Shown here: positions 22,592 through 32,111 of the stretch, piece after piece | Layout: each line of letters starts with the position of its first letter | How positions within the stretch are numbered: the first letter of the stretch is position 1 | Notes under the pieces: generated by a model | What the model was told of the DNA's origin: nothing | Database searches by the model: none | What the model saw: the letters and a program-made list of their open reading frames with translations, nothing else | Origin: Acanthosepion pharaonis | Lineage: Eukaryota > Mollusca > Cephalopoda > Sepiida > Sepiidae | Direction: 5' to 3' | Assembly (NCBI GenBank): GCA_903632075.3 | Contig: CAHIKZ030005207.1 | Span: forward strand, 1,000,001 to 1,064,000 | Length of the DNA stretch: 64,000 nt | Made by a program: the position numbers and the translations under genes

Positions 22592-23640
22592 ATGCTCACT
22601 GAGTGCCGCATACCAAAATTAATATTAAGAAATGATTATATTACATCAATTGCTAGATCTGCTGCTATAATATGTTCATTTTTCTCGCCAGAATCTATCT
22701 TACATATTCATAAGTTCACCATTCGTATTTGTTTTGAATATCGCTGCGATATCTGGTCTGGTGCTCCTGCTATATTCTTAGAGTTTGGTTTGTTTTATTT
22801 TACGGCATATCAACCTCAATGGATCATTTAATGACGACAACTTTTTTTTTCCTGGTAATATTTTTGTTTTGTCAAAAATCTATTTCTGGTAATATTTTTC
22901 CTCAAAAAAAGCTGGTAACATTATTTTTCAAAAAACGTATAGCTGGCAACATTATTTTTTCAAAAACGTATAAGAGGCCTTGCTGTTGGACGTAGTTTAT
23001 CGTCATACCCAGGACGCGGACGTAGTCTGAGTTAACTATTTGCCTATATCTGGGACACTAACAGGTGCTACCACCCAGGTCAGGATGGTCTTGAGAACAT
23101 CAGCAATTAAGATGTCGTTCCACACTCCTCAAAACCTCCTGATTAAAGGCCTTGCTGTTGGACGTAGTTTATCGTCTTACCCAGCAAGCGGATGCAGTTT
23201 ATCGTCATACCCAGGATGGTATATTTAGAGATTCTTGGTAAAATCCAAAGAAGAATCTGCAATGTTATTGGCATCTCGGTTTCAGTCACTTTCCACCGTC
23301 GTAATATAGCTTCCCTGTGCATTTTCTATAAATACTTACATGGAAATTGTTCTGATTAACATCCCTCTATAGTACCTAGACTTTATGAATTTAAGTGCAG
23401 TACTAGATTGGCAGCAAGTTCTCATCATTTTATAGTTGAAATGGCTAGATGTTACCGTTTTGAAACTCTCTTCCAGCTTCTTGCTTGCCAGTCAACTTTG
23501 ATCTTCAAAAAATGTAAATGCAATGACATTTTCTTATCTTCTGTCTTCTTAATTCTTCTTTTATTGCTCTGTCTCTTCAAAAGTATTTTTCTCAATTTTA
23601 TTTTCAATCAGTAATCGCTTTCATCTTGCTGGATGACAAA
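22592..23640 (+). pseudogene. LINE RT C-terminal region, split by an inserted repeat
   Basis: The left part (22592-22783) reads FFSPESILHIHKFTIRICFE then YRCDIWSGAPAIFLE. The right part (23231-23640) reads ILGKIQRRICNVIGISVSVT, FYKYLHGNCSD, SIVPRLYEFKCSTRLAASSH and LIFKKCKCNDIFLSS. These adjoin in the intact homologue at 13190-13690 (IWSGAPSVCLGVLDKIQRRIC), proving that 22784-23230 was inserted into the LINE. Stops and frameshifts show decay. Confidence 0.88.
22784..23230. repeat. Inserted 447-bp repeat with TTAGAG target duplication
   Basis: TTAGAG at 22778-22783 and again at 23225-23230 flanks the insertion. The left third holds four copies of a roughly 33-base unit CTGGTAATATTTTT...TCAAAAA (22853, 22886, 22911, 22945). 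The right part holds CTAACAGGTGCTACCACC, ACTCCTCAAAACCTCCTG and two or three copies of AGTTTATCGTCATACCCAGG (about 22994, 23164, 23196). A homologue lies on minus at 62840-63005. Confidence 0.75.
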
Positions 23641-24224
23641 GATATCATCAATTTTTTGTCCTTTCACGACATTTTTCGATTTTAGAACTAGCCAAAAATC
23701 GCAGAATAAGGTAATCTCGTGAATAAGGTAGATAATACATTATTATAATAGACTTCTTAATCAGGACTTTGGGTTTCTAACTTCTCTGTTAGAATTCACT
23801 GCACTGCTTTCCCGTTCATAATCACTTCTGTTATCAGTTGCACCCTTAACCATCGATCTGGGAGCAACATGGTTCGCACTCTATTCACATTTGCATATGT
23901 TTTTCGTCTTTTTGGCTAACCGATTCTTGCGTTATTGTGTATGTCCTTTTTCTCTTTCTTAAATCACATGTGCCACTCAGAAACACCCGATTTCATCATA
24001 GCATGTTAACCGTCAGACATTTTTAATAGGGATAACATTTCACTAAGACCTTTATCAATTTTCACTGCTTCGGATTGGTTTCACTCAACATTGTAATATG
24101 AACACGTACAACTTCTGTTACTGCTCGGCAAGAAATGATTCATCGGATCCGCGTCTTAAAGCGAAAATTGTGACGCGTTCTACACGCTGTGGTCATTCCA
24201 CGAATTAAGTTCTTTTTCTCTCTA

Positions 24225-24292
<68 letters not shown>

Positions 24293-25299
24293 ATGATACT
24301 ATTCAGTAGTAAAGACTTTTTGCCTCTACCTTTTTCTCTCCTGTACCCTAATGCATCACACGAGAATGCATCACACTAGATGATGACAATTAGATGTCAT
24401 AAGAATTACTCATGGTGAGTTTGCCTGATCTTCTGCGTCGTACCTCTGATTATAACTGATTTTTAATGATTATGTAATCTATGACAACTTGTATAGGATT
24501 TATTAAATACTTCAAATGTCCACACTCGTCATAAGATAGCTGTTATTCTGTTCTAGTCTTTTCTCCAAATTGACAGCTTACCAAACGCATATAAAAGGAA
24601 TGAGGATGGGTTGACACTGTGTAACTTGACATGTCGGGTCCTAGCTGTGAAGGTTTTACCTAGTGGAACAAAAGAATGAAGCGCGCCTCAATATTTGCTA
24701 TGGCAATAGCGTTTCGTCTGTGGAAAATAATTTATCATCCACAAGGCCGCGTAATCGCAGTTGAACTCTGTCATGGTTAGACTGAGGACTGGGTAGCACT
24801 AACCCAGAGAGGGATACAAAAAAAAAGAAAAAATGAAATAAGAATGACGACTGCTTTTGGTAAGCAATATATTTATACAGGTTTTCGGCATTTCGTCAAT
24901 TTTTATCTTAACTTTTCCATTTTCCAACATTTTTAGTTTAGTTTGACTAATTTTTTGTGCCAACAAACTTAATATTTTTGTTTTGGGGAGCAAAACATTT
25001 GATTAGGCACGTTTAAGGTTGTTTTTTATTTATCAACTGTAACCATTCAATTTTTTTTTTATGGAAATCAGTTAGAAGACATTGTCTTTGGTCCGACATA
25101 AACATAGGCCTTAATAAGTACTACAAGAACAGTACTAAAACGTTCTCGGCGTAGCCATGAAGGTATTTCAGTAAAAAATCTTATTTCGTCATTGGTTCAG
25201 ATTTTTACATCTTTTGGAAGTCATAACAACCAAGAACTTTTCATTATCCACTTGTTTCTCAATCTTTCCCTTATTTTCTCTCTCACACTCTTTCTCTCT
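23641..25299. other. No recognisable gene; (TA)n(TG)n at 24226-24291
   Basis: Mixed AT-rich sequence. A doubled CATCACACGAGAATGCATCACAC-type 16-base direct repeat lies at 24354-24378 (ATGCATCACAC twice). The region 24600-24800 has near-average GC but no long frame. Confidence 0.45.
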
Positions 25300-25303
25300 C
25301 TCA

Positions 25304-25393
<90 letters not shown>

Positions 25394-25500
25394 CATAACA
25401 GGGAAATCCAAAATCATTGAGCTCTTTTTGTGGATCATTTTTAATTTTTTATATTATTAGGATCCACTTGGATTATATACCAACGGATTTATTACCTGTA

Positions 25501-25574
<74 letters not shown>

Positions 25575-25693
25575 CCGGCCTGAAGATTGCATTCAAGAAT
25601 GAAAGACACAGTATATTTACAATTTATATTTACAAGCACACTATTCCTGATATTGAGCACTTTTATCCTTAAATATATCATACTTTAAAATTG

Positions 25694-25738
<45 letters not shown>

Positions 25739-25740
25739 CG
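25300..25740. repeat. Three microsatellite blocks
   Basis: (TCTA)n into (TA)n at 25303-25391, (TA)n at 25503-25573 and (TA)n at 25703-25737, with unique spacers of 110-130 bases. Confidence 0.95.
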
Positions 25741-25777
25741 ATTAGATGAATTTGTGAATATTTGAGTAATTGAAAAG

Positions 25778-25816
25778 GCAGCTGTTTCGTTATTCCTTAA
25801 GTTGTCAGATGTAAGA
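25778..25816 (-). ncRNA. Degenerate hammerhead-like motif
   Basis: On minus: CUGACAA (consensus CUGANGA with one change), an imperfect hairpin region CUUAAGGAAUAAC, then GAAACAGCUGCC near 25790-25778, in which ACAGCUG is close to a palindromic stem III. A weak candidate, listed because of its similarity in layout to nearby motifs and its position just beyond (TA)n. Confidence 0.25.
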
Positions 25817-26009
25817 CATAAAAGTTGAAAAATTGTGCTGATTTGATCACCTGTCTGAGGTGATCTATTTTAATCTGCTATTTAGTGCCCACGTGGAACT
25901 CGCTAACTTAATTAAATTGTGAAAACGCACACACCTATATTTAAACACACACACATATATATATATATATGGATAAAAAAGACAATTAGAAAATTATTTC
26001 TTAGTCATT

Positions 26010-26044
26010 GCCGTCGTGTTTCGTCAGTTCGATTTTATCAAGGC
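26010..26044 (-). ncRNA. Hammerhead-like motif of the U3/A8 type
   Basis: On minus: GCC (26044-26042), UUGAUAA (26041-26035), a hairpin region ending in GAC, GAA, ACACGAC, then GGC (26012-26010) complementary to the first GCC. It matches the motif at 45593-45630 along most of its length, including the core. Stem III has lost its U (CGAC instead of CGUC), so this copy is probably inactive. (TA)n follows at 26060-26092. Confidence 0.35.
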
Positions 26045-26055
26045 ATGTTTGTTTA

Positions 26056-26097
<42 letters not shown>

Positions 26098-26103
26098 TTA
26101 CGA

Positions 26104-26234
26104 AGAACTGATGATCGGGAGTCCTTTAAAAAGGAACCTGATGATCCGAAGTCCTTTAAAAAGGAATCCTATTTTTCCTTTCATTTCGTTGTTGGAATTG
26201 TTACCTGATGATCTGGAGTCCTTTAAAAAGGATT
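26104..26234 (+). repeat. Three copies of CTGATGATC plus TCCTTTAAAAAGGA hairpin
   Basis: CTGATGATCGGGAGTCC (26108), CTGATGATCCGAAGTCC (26143) and CTGATGATCTGGAGTCC (26205) are each followed by TTTAAAAAGGA, so each unit ends in a TCCTTT/AAAGGA hairpin. The first two are 35 bases apart, the third 62 bases further on. (TA)n lies immediately upstream (26060-26092) and shortly downstream (26287-26321). Confidence 0.85.
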
Positions 26235-26263
26235 TTGGTGAAATAAATTATTGTAATGGTACC
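26194..26263 (+). ncRNA. Candidate type I hammerhead ribozyme with perfect CUGAUGA core
   Basis: Read 5' to 3': stem I strand GGAAUUGUUAC (26194-26204), core CUGAUGA (26205-26211), one U, stem II CUGGAGUCC (26213-26221) with GGAUUUUGG (26230-26238, several G-U pairs), one U, GAA (26240-26242), stem III AUA/UAU with triloop AAU (26243-26251), cleavage base U26252, then GUAAUGGU-ACC (26253-26263) pairing back to the stem I strand over 8 pairs, one mismatch and 2 further pairs. The U-U closing pair of stem II and AUU cleavage triplet are unfavourable. Chance or ancestry are both possible. Confidence 0.45.
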
Positions 26264-26284
26264 TTAAAGTGGTCTGTTTTTCAT

Positions 26285-26321
<37 letters not shown>

Positions 26322-26324
<3 letters not shown>

Positions 26325-27049
26325 AAAGATTTGGGTTAAGAGAGGAAAAATAAAAGGAAAGGTAATCAGAAAGAAAACGAAAGAAATTTTTAGGACTAAT
26401 GACGAATTCCTTGTTATTTTACGGGTATTTTCTTTAATTAAATTCATCTTTATAGATTGTAAGTCATGGCTGACTTATTTACCGTTTCCTGTGTTATTTA
26501 TTTTCGCCTTCTTCAATATGAAAGTCACGTGATGCAAAACGCAAAATGAAAATCAAATTAACTGGAGACAAAAAATATAGTTTATGGCAGTGATATTTGC
26601 ATAATCCTTCATTTTGTTTTCTATTTTTAAACATTTCTGTTTTTTTCTAATTCATGCTCTTCAAATATGACTCCCTTTTTTTCTCACCGTCTGAAGAACT
26701 TTTTTTTAATTACTTTTACTTCACTCTTTACTTTTTAATCTTTTACCTTTTTCTGTTCAGTCTCTACAGTGCAATTTTTCTGCCCTTTTTTCAACTCGAC
26801 ATTTTGCCTTAATTTGTCTCCTTTCTGCTAATTCTCTTCATTCCCTTCAGTATCACTGCAGCCTACTCATTTTAAACTCCTTCGTAAATAAATAATTTTC
26901 AAAGATCTTAATTAGAAAAGAATCCAGTTCATTGGGAGATCAAACTGAAGAACCATTTTTTATAAACATACAAATTCAGCAAGAGAAAAACAATGAGAAA
27001 AACAAATTTCAATGCACAAACATATATATCTCTGTATATACGTAGATAA

Positions 27050-27109
<60 letters not shown>

Positions 27110-27148
27110 GTACATACATTGACAAATATATGTATACATATATATATA
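26322..27148. other. No gene; (TA)n at 26287-26321 and 27057-27105
   Basis: T-rich stretches at 26600-26870 and TA/TACA microsatellite. No coding frame of interest. Confidence 0.6.
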
Positions 27149-27532
27149 CATTACGGTTCAAAAGTTTGAAGTCACCCCCAGAATTAGCATGCGATGAACT
27201 TGACAGAAGACTGAAATCTTTCCATCCAAAAAATGAAGAAAAGCTCTTAGAGTTATTGTAAAAAGAATGGAATCAATTATTAAAATTATACTTTGGGAAA
27301 CCTTTGCACCGAATGCCAAAAATTTTTGCTGCAGTAATCAAGGCTAAATGAGGATATTTTGACGAGAGCAAAATTTGATCATAAAATGCTTTTTTTTCTT
27401 TTTACCATAATAAAATTTCTAATAAAAATCATCTCACTTTTTTAACCATGTATAATAATTTTCTCTTATTCAGAGTACAAAACAATTACATTTGGGGTCA
27501 ATTTAAGAAATTACCAATTGCTTCAAACTTTT

Positions 27533-27538
<6 letters not shown>
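27149..27538. mobile_element. Internally deleted Tc1-like element
   Basis: The left end CATTACGGTTCAAAAGTTTG and the right end (reverse complement TATAGTCTAAAAGTTTGAAG) form short terminal inverted repeats inside a TA tract. Inner matches are GTCACCCCCAGAATT on the left against GGGGTC near 27495 on the right. Between them, at about 27290-27360 on plus, MPKIFAAVIKAK and GYFDESKI correspond to the last residues of a Tc1-type transposase. Only the C-terminal remnant survives. Total 390 bp. Confidence 0.75.
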
Positions 27539-27576
<38 letters not shown>

Positions 27577-27625
27577 GAGAGAGAGACAGGGACAGAGAGG
27601 CAGAGACAGAGAAAGACAGAGAGAC

Positions 27626-27700
<75 letters not shown>

Positions 27701-27924
27701 AGTTGATTGACATGCACGAGGTTGGACGGTAAAAATGCCTAAAATCTGAGGAAATTACTAAATACCCAGTTTTTTTTAAAATAAGTTTTATTTTTGTCAG
27801 GCCACTATCTTTTCAGTATTCACTCGAAAAATCTTCATTTATGCATAAATAAAAATAAAAATAAATTGATAATCCCTTCTAAAAAGAAAGAAAAAAATCC
27901 AGAAAAAAAATGAACGACAAAAAA

Positions 27925-27956
<32 letters not shown>

Positions 27957-28040
27957 CAGAAATAAAGAAAGAAAGAAAGAAAGAACGAAAGACAGAAATA
28001 AATAAAGAAAGAAAGAAAGAAAGAAAGAAAGACAGATAAA
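27539..28040. repeat. Microsatellites: TA, GA/CAGA, TA, GATA, and a long (GAAA)n array
   Basis: TA 27539-27571, a GAGACAGG-type purine run to 27628, TA to 27660, GATA 27665-27701, and GAAA units interrupted by GACAGAAATA at 27922-28030. Two interruptions of the GAAA array are alike (GAAAGACAGAAATAAA), suggesting internal duplication. Confidence 0.93.
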
Positions 28041-28203
28041 TGTGAACATATGAAGAGGAGGATGAGTGAAAGTGAGCAAGTTTGAAGTAAATATAACAAG
28101 CGAGATTTGAGAAGAGACGAAAAAATGAAATCTAAAAAAATCTGTTTAATTTACCAGAGAAGAATTTACACGAAAGAAAGACTTGGACGAAAACTAATTA
28201 TTA

Positions 28204-28229
<26 letters not shown>

Positions 28230-28237
<8 letters not shown>

Positions 28238-28950
28238 CCAACAGCCCGTAATGCAGATTCTGTGATAAATATTTAGAAACAATTGATCATCTTTGTGGTA
28301 GCACCGTATTAGCATCTACTGAATATAAAGCTCAGAATGACAGTGCGTCAATATCTGCATTGGAAAATATGCAATTTTACGGGAAGGAAACTGCAAGAAA
28401 TTAGTATGAACATCACCCAGACCTGTTTACAGAGATAGTCCCGGTAACAATTTTATGGGTCTTCACAATATAGACAGAATAACCAAAGGTAATCGCCCAG
28501 GCATAGTGAACAAAAACCACAAAAACAGAATGTGCTTACTTATTAACATGGCTGTCATGTAATTGTAATGTATCTTCGAAGATCTTCAAAAGATTATCAA
28601 AATACAAGGATCTTGAAGTGCAAATCTCAAAAGTGTGGCATATGAGGACATCAGTAATTCTAGTTGTAGTTGGAGCCCTCAGTTTGATTGGAAAATGTCC
28701 TGATAGATTAATTAAAGGGATCCCTGGTATCACATGACTTAAAGAAATATTGTACTCACAAGTACAGCTCATGTCTTACGAAAGGAATTATATATGTCAA
28801 AATGTATGCGATCATGGGTTATTTTATTTATTTATTTATTTTGAAAATTAATCTGGAAAATATCATTATGCCATTTCTGACCTTAGAAAGGAAATGAGTA
28901 GACAACAGAAATCAAAGGAAATAATAATAATAATAATAATAATAATAATC
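28230..28950 (+). pseudogene. LINE C-terminal region with (AAT)n tail (copy 1)
   Basis: Plus-strand frames give the C-terminal Cys/His domain CRFCDKYLETIDHLC, then YKAQND, YGKETARN-YEHHPDLFTEI, VTILWVF, KIFKRLSKYKDLEVQISKVW, HMRTSVILVVVGALSLIGKC and PDRLIKGIPGIT. The 3' region has CCATTTCTGACCTTAGAAAG and ends in ATAATAATAAT at 28921-28950. The same order is found at 31215-32110 and partly at 30861-31215. It is 5'-truncated at a (AAT)n tract at 28205-28236. Frameshifts and stops are present. Confidence 0.85.
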
Positions 28951-29374
28951 TAAAAACAAAAAAGAAAAAGAAAGTAAGAGATAAAGATAAGTAGACAGTA
29001 TATAGAGGGATGGATGAGTGAAAAATGTGCAAGTTAGAAGTTTGGTCAAATAAAAAGAAAAGGATGTTGTTGAAAGAAAAAAAAATGAAAATGGCAGAAA
29101 AGAGAGTAAGTAAATATAAGAATGGAGATTTGAGAAGAAAAAAGTGTAGTGAGATATGCAAAATGAACTTACCCAATTTTGCATTGTCAAACGACTTCAA
29201 ATAAGTCAGTCATCAGTCGGTATAAGAAGGGACTTCCACGTCACAGACTGGAATACAACAGAACAAAAAGAAATCTAAAAGAAAAAAATATGTTTAATTT
29301 ACCAGGGAAGAATTTATACGAAAGAAAGGCATGAACGAATCCTGATTATTAAATAATAATGGTAATAGGTTTAA
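28951..29374. other. A-rich, no gene
   Basis: Purine-rich sequence. GAAGAATTTATACGAAAG near 29305 repeats GAAGAATTTACACGAAAG near 28160, and the phrase GTTTAATTTACCAG precedes both, so 28130-28200 and 29275-29360 are a duplicated segment of about 75 bases. Confidence 0.6.
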
Positions 29375-29800
29375 AAAATTAAAAACATGGTATCTGCGGG
29401 TTTTATACTGGAAACTTTGTCAAAAATGTGTATTTGATCGCCCAGAAAATGGCGTAATCATACGCCGGAGAGGATATTCGATGGTGAAAAAGTATAGATT
29501 TTATGGAGCATGAAAATTCAAACAGAAATTGTCATTCGCGATCAGATATAGTTGTTCTCAGCAAAGCAAACTGAGTTTGTTTCTTCAGTGACGTTGCTCG
29601 TCCGTTTGACACTAGAGAAATCGAGAAAGAAAGACAAAGAACTATTCAGACTTAAAGTACGAAATCAGGAGAATATGGAATTGCCAAAAGATATAGTTTG
29701 TGCCTATTGTAATTGGAGCATTAGGATTAGTGTCAGAGAATTTTGGCCATTGGCAGGGATTTTTGCATGTTGCAGAAGACATCATTGCATAGCATGAACA
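29375..29800 (+). pseudogene. LINE C-terminal region (related family)
   Basis: Frames give WSMKIQTEIVIRDQI near 29500-29545 (ILWDMxIQTD-type motif), then IQTLKYEIRRIWNCQKI near 29645-29695, and FVPIVIGALGLVSENFGHWQ near 29697-29755. These match the order of LINE C-termini in this cluster (ILWDF, EIxRMW, VxPVVIGALGxV). The open frame 29552-29797 is an out-of-frame shadow of it. Confidence 0.7.
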
Positions 29801-30139
29801 ATCAGAAAATTACTGGATATTTAAGGCTGCTGGATATAGCTTGATATCCATTAAGTTCAAACGAAGCTAATAACATCTCATAAGTTACGCAAAAAGAGAT
29901 CAAGTATTAATATTAATAAGCTACATTCAATTATAAAAAAAGCGAACAGTTATAACAGAGAATACGAATATACAAAGATGAAATAGGAGGTGAAATGTAA
30001 AAAGAAGTCAAAAACATCAAAGAAATAATAATGAACTAAGTAACATGAAAAACAAATAGGGAGAAAATCCCTTACGTGGCCGATAGCCGATAGCCAATGT
30101 AAGCATCGGATCTTGATTTTGACAAAAATATAACGCGTC
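29801..30139. other. A-rich, no gene
   Basis: No recognisable coding or repeat structure. Confidence 0.5.
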
Positions 30140-30430
30140 GGTGTTCGTGTAGTTCTAGGCTGAAACCAGAATCAGAAGGATTTACCCAAGCTGCTCAGGA
30201 TATAAAACCTGCCAATATTTTGCTACCGAGTATATATCTTAATGAATAGTTAAGATTCAAAATGCTGCTTTTGTACAAACGATGAGGAACCTATTGACCA
30301 TTTAATATCTGGATCATCTATTCTAGCCCCCAAATTAATTTAATACGAACTAGAATTGGAAGATATGCCAACATTATAATCTCACCCACTCAGAAAAAAG
30401 TATATGAAAGCTAACACCGCCATAGTTAGA
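30140..30430 (+). pseudogene. LINE C-terminal Cys/His domain fragment
   Basis: CCFCTNDEEPIDHLISGSSI followed by LAPK (about 30262-30335) matches the C-terminal zinc-binding domain CRFC...ETIDHL of the neighbouring LINE copies. Upstream, EGFTQAAQDIKPANILLPS fits the region just before it. Stops follow soon after 30335. Confidence 0.65.
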
Positions 30431-30860
30431 AAGTAAAATGTCGCAGTGATCAGGTACTTCGCCATTACATACCGATCACACAAGAGAAGACAACTGATCA
30501 GATATATAATAAAAAAAACATTAAAAAAATACGCATGATGTCGCATAGACAAACTGTTGGCTAAAAAACATCTTAGCAAAAGAATTTGACTAGATTTCCA
30601 AATATTAGTGTCTGGTAATAGAAATTGCAATAATGTGGCATTTCAGTACAAACACTATCCCAGTAACAATATGAGCACAATGAATGATTAAAAAGAAATA
30701 TACATGGATTCAAAAATTCCAGAAACCCATTACTATCTGATATTTCTGCCCATGAGCGCCACGCAGATATTCAGAAAAACTCACTCAATCTAATCTACTT
30801 AATGACTTTCTAAGGGAAATATTTCCCTCACTCCATCAAACAGCAAAGCAGGAATCAGAC
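30431..30860. other. No clear gene
   Basis: Probably the decayed continuation of LINE sequence, but I cannot align it confidently. Confidence 0.4.
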
Positions 30861-30901
<41 letters not shown>

Positions 30902-31178
30902 CTGCGGTTGGTGCGATTGGGTTTAATTGGAAAAGGTTCTGATAGACTCCTTGAAGGGTTCGTTGGTAGCCCATGCTTTAAAGAAACACGAAAAAACTAT
31001 TCTCACTGGTACAGCTCACATCTTACGAAGGGATTTATTTATGTCGAATGTGAGTGTTCCTAGATTGCCTTTTTTGTTTTATTTTTATAAAAATCTTCAG
31101 TGAAAATGTCTTGATGCCATTTCTGATTTGAGGTCTCTGGTTGGAACCTGGTAAAGTAATCTGTATACAACAGAGAAA

Positions 31179-31211
<33 letters not shown>

Positions 31212-31215
31212 TAAA
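30861..31215 (+). pseudogene. LINE 3' end between (GAT)n and (AAT)n
   Basis: After a GAT microsatellite (30863-30900), VGAIGFN-WKRF, LKE-like text and a THILRRD-like segment (CTCACATCTTACGAAGGGAT at 31014) match the terminal part of the 28230 and 31215 copies. CTTGATGCCATTTCTGATTT and an (AAT)n tail at 31181-31210 complete the same 3' end. Confidence 0.72.
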
Positions 31216-32110
31216 AAAGAAAGCAAAGGCAAATGCAACCAACTGGATACAGAAACAATGGCAGGATAAACCGCTTCATGGTCAATACTCTGCTCGTACC
31301 AAACAAGCTGATGTAGACCAACCTCGTACGTATCAGTAGCTACGTAGTGCAGAGTTAAAATTTGAAACCGAATATTTTATTCTTGCTGCACAGGACCAAT
31401 ACTAGAAATTATCAAGCGCACATACTGAAAAATTGTGTTAGCCCAAAATGCTGTGATAAATATCCAGCAACAATTGACCATCTTGTATCAGATTGCACGG
31501 CACTGACAACCACTAAATATAAAACTCAGCATGACAGATTGGGCCAATAACTTTTACAGATAGAGAACTGAAAGAAATTGATATGACCCCCCCCTCCCCA
31601 ACTTGGTTACGGAGATAGGACCTGTAACAGTTTTATAGAACATCACAATAGACACAAACAGAACAATCAAAGCTAATCGCCCAGGCATTGTGATTAGAGA
31701 CAAAAGGTGCCTTATTTGTATGGCAGTCCCTGTAGACTGCCATATATGTCTGAAGATCTTCAAAAAGCTATCAAAATACAAATACCTTGAAATCGAAATC
31801 TCAAAAATGTGGCACATGAGAACATCAACAATTCCAGTTGTAATTGTAGCCTTCGGATTGATTGGAAAAGAGCCAATAGACTCATTGAAGGAATTCCTGG
31901 CAGCTCATGCCTTAAAGAAATACAAACAATTGTTCGCACGATTAAAGCCTACATCTTACGGAGAACTTTATCTATGTAAAATATGTGTGATTTTTTTCAA
32001 TATTGCTCAGTGGAAAATGTCATGATGCCCTTCTTTGACCTAAGGCATCTGGTCGGGACTCGGAAAGACATGATTACATACCAGAAATCAAAGGAAATAA
32101 ATAAATAAAT
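31216..32110 (+). pseudogene. LINE C-terminal region (copy 2), tail carries the inserted TIR element
   Basis: Frames give WQDKPLHGQYSARTKQADVD, RSAELKFETEYFILAAQDQ, CCDKYPATIDHLVSDCTALT, IFKKLSKYKYLEIEISKMWH, MRTSTIPVVIVAFGLIGKEP and IDSLKEFLAAHALKKYKQLF, then ILRRTLSM. This is the most complete copy of the family. Its tail AAATAAATAAATA ends at 32111, exactly where the TAGGTACC inverted-repeat element begins. The tail seems to resume as AAATAAATAATAATAA at 34066. Confidence 0.88.
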
Positions 32111-32111
32111 A

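Noticed and set aside
27839..28099. Minus-strand Phe/Leu/Ser-rich frames
   Set aside because: Translation of the (GAAA)n array.
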